Shown here piece after piece: positions 63,127-64,000 of a DNA stretch of 64,000 nucleotides. The stretch is taken from assembly GCF_000971255.1 (NCBI RefSeq), contig NZ_BBMC01000010.1, positions 1-64,000 on the forward strand, read 5' to 3'. Both the position numbers and the translations under genes were made by a program. Source of the stretch: Demequina rhizosphaerae. Lineage in GTDB: Bacteria > Actinomycetota > Actinomycetes > Actinomycetales > Demequinaceae. How positions within the stretch are numbered: the first letter of the stretch is position 1; each line of letters starts with the position of its first letter. Under the pieces are notes generated by a model. It had not been told where the DNA came from, did no database searches, and saw only the letters and a list, made by a program, of their open reading frames with translations.

Positions 63127-64000
63127 GTGCTGATCGCACAGCGTCCCACGCTGACCGAGAAGGTCATCTCGGAGAACCGTTCGCAGTTCTCGCTCAAGCC
63201 GCTCGAGCCGGGCTTCGGCTACACGCTCGGCAACTCGCTCCGCCGCACGCTGCTGTCGTCCATCCCGGGCGCGGCCGTGACGTCGGTGCGCTTCGAGGGC
63301 GTCCTCCACGAGTTCACCACCATCGACGGGGTGAAGGAGGACGTGACCGAGATCCTGCTCAACCTCAAGAACCTCGTGGTCTCGTCGGAGAACGACGAGC
63401 CCGTCGTGATGTACCTGCGCAAGTCGGGCGCGGGCGTCGTCACCGGTGCTGACATCCAGCCCCCGGCCGGCGTCGAGATCCACAACCCGGACCTCCACAT
63501 CGCGACCCTCAACGCGAAGGCGAAGTTCGAGGTCGAGCTCACGGTCGAGCGCGGTCGCGGCTACGTGCCCGCGGCGATGAACAAGAGCTACGACGCGGAG
63601 ATCGGCCAGATCCCCGTCGACTCGATCTACTCGCCCGTCCTCAAGGTGACCTACAAGGTCGAGGCCACCCGTGTCGCGCAGCGCACGGACTTCGACGAGC
63701 TGGTCATCGACGTCGAGACGAAGTCCTCGATCTCGCCGCGCGACGCCGTCGCGTCCGCCGGCGCGACGCTCGTCGAGCTCTTCTCGCTCGCCCGCGGCCT
63801 CAACGAGTCCGCCGAGGGCATCGAGATCGGCCCGTCGGACACGGACGAGTCGCTCGAGGAGGACTACAACCAGCCGATCGAGGAGCTCAACCTCACGCAG
63901 CGGTCGTACAACTGCCTCAAGCGCGAGGGCATCCACACGGTTGGCGAGCTCACGGCGCGCTCCGAGGCGGACCTCATGGACATCCGCAACTTCGGCCAGA
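63127..64000 (+). CDS. rpoA: DNA-directed RNA polymerase subunit alpha (3' end cut by window)
   Basis: The first 291 residues are present. The GTG start ([14 protein letters not shown]) follows GGAAAGGAAACAACC. The N-terminal assembly domain shows [20 protein letters not shown] and [18 protein letters not shown]. The C-terminal domain begins near residue 250 with [18 protein letters not shown], and the window ends within its DNA/factor-binding helix. Confidence 0.98.
   Translation, partial: MLIAQRPTLTEKVISENRSQFSLKPLEPGFGYTLGNSLRRTLLSSIPGAAVTSVRFEGVLHEFTTIDGVKEDVTEILLNLKNLVVSSENDEPVVMYLRKSGAGVVTGADIQPPAGVEIHNPDLHIATLNAKAKFEVELTVERGRGYVPAAMNKSYDAEIGQIPVDSIYSPVLKVTYKVEATRVAQRTDFDELVIDVETKSSISPRDAVASAGATLVELFSLARGLNESAEGIEIGPSDTDESLEEDYNQPIEELNLTQRSYNCLKREGIHTVGELTARSEADLMDIRNFGQ

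Overview
The window is chromosomal DNA from a very GC-rich actinobacterium, most likely a Micrococcales-type genus. The evidence is the strong G/C third-position bias, TTG starts on rpoB and rpoC, the order tRNA-Thr, tRNA-Met, rpmG, two MaoC/Had dehydratases ... tRNA-Trp, secE, nusG, rplK, rplA, and zinc-type L33, L36 and S14. I cannot name the genus from sequence alone.

Region 1 (1-7.2 kb): the tail of an IS30-family transposase, a repeat-rich spacer, a class III aminotransferase and a YcaQ-like winged-helix protein on the minus strand. These are followed by tRNA-Thr(GGT), tRNA-Met(CAT), rpmG, two tandem membrane-anchored EEP-family phosphodiesterase-like paralogues and a HadA/HadB-like pair. 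Region 2 (7.2-13.9 kb): an NCS2 purine permease, a LacI-type regulator, two paralogous MFS transporters and murB.

Region 3 (14.0-29.3 kb) is a minus-strand accessory block. It has two duplicated ATPase + FtsX-type permease operons, a NarL-type and an OmpR-type two-component system, two small secreted acidic proteins, a DrrAB-like ABC exporter, an aspartate aminotransferase and a SHOCT-tailed membrane protein. It looks like a cell-envelope sensing and export cluster.

Region 4 (29.4-64 kb): a lipoprotein, then tRNA-Trp and the core information block: secE-nusG-rplK-rplA, rplJ-rplL, rpoB-rpoC, rpsL-rpsG-fusA-tuf, the S10/spc clusters (rpsJ to rplO), secY-adk-map, three small leucine-rich-variant (LRV) repeat proteins, infA-rpmJ-rpsM-rpsK and the 5' part of rpoA (cut by the window end). 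rpsD is not between rpsK and rpoA.

The most unusual signals are these. (i) The decamer GGACGATGCG occurs at least 21 times by eye, mostly in the small non-coding fraction, including a +/-/+ array over the rplJ promoter. (ii) A trio of adjacent LRV-repeat proteins lies between map and infA. (iii) A nearly identical 26-nt hairpin element sits in both the rpsL and rpsJ leaders. (iv) A 112-bp imperfect inverted repeat lies downstream of the convergent permease and LacI genes. (v) The duplicated ABC operons share sequence past their stop codons. No CRISPR array, rRNA, prophage or replication origin was seen.
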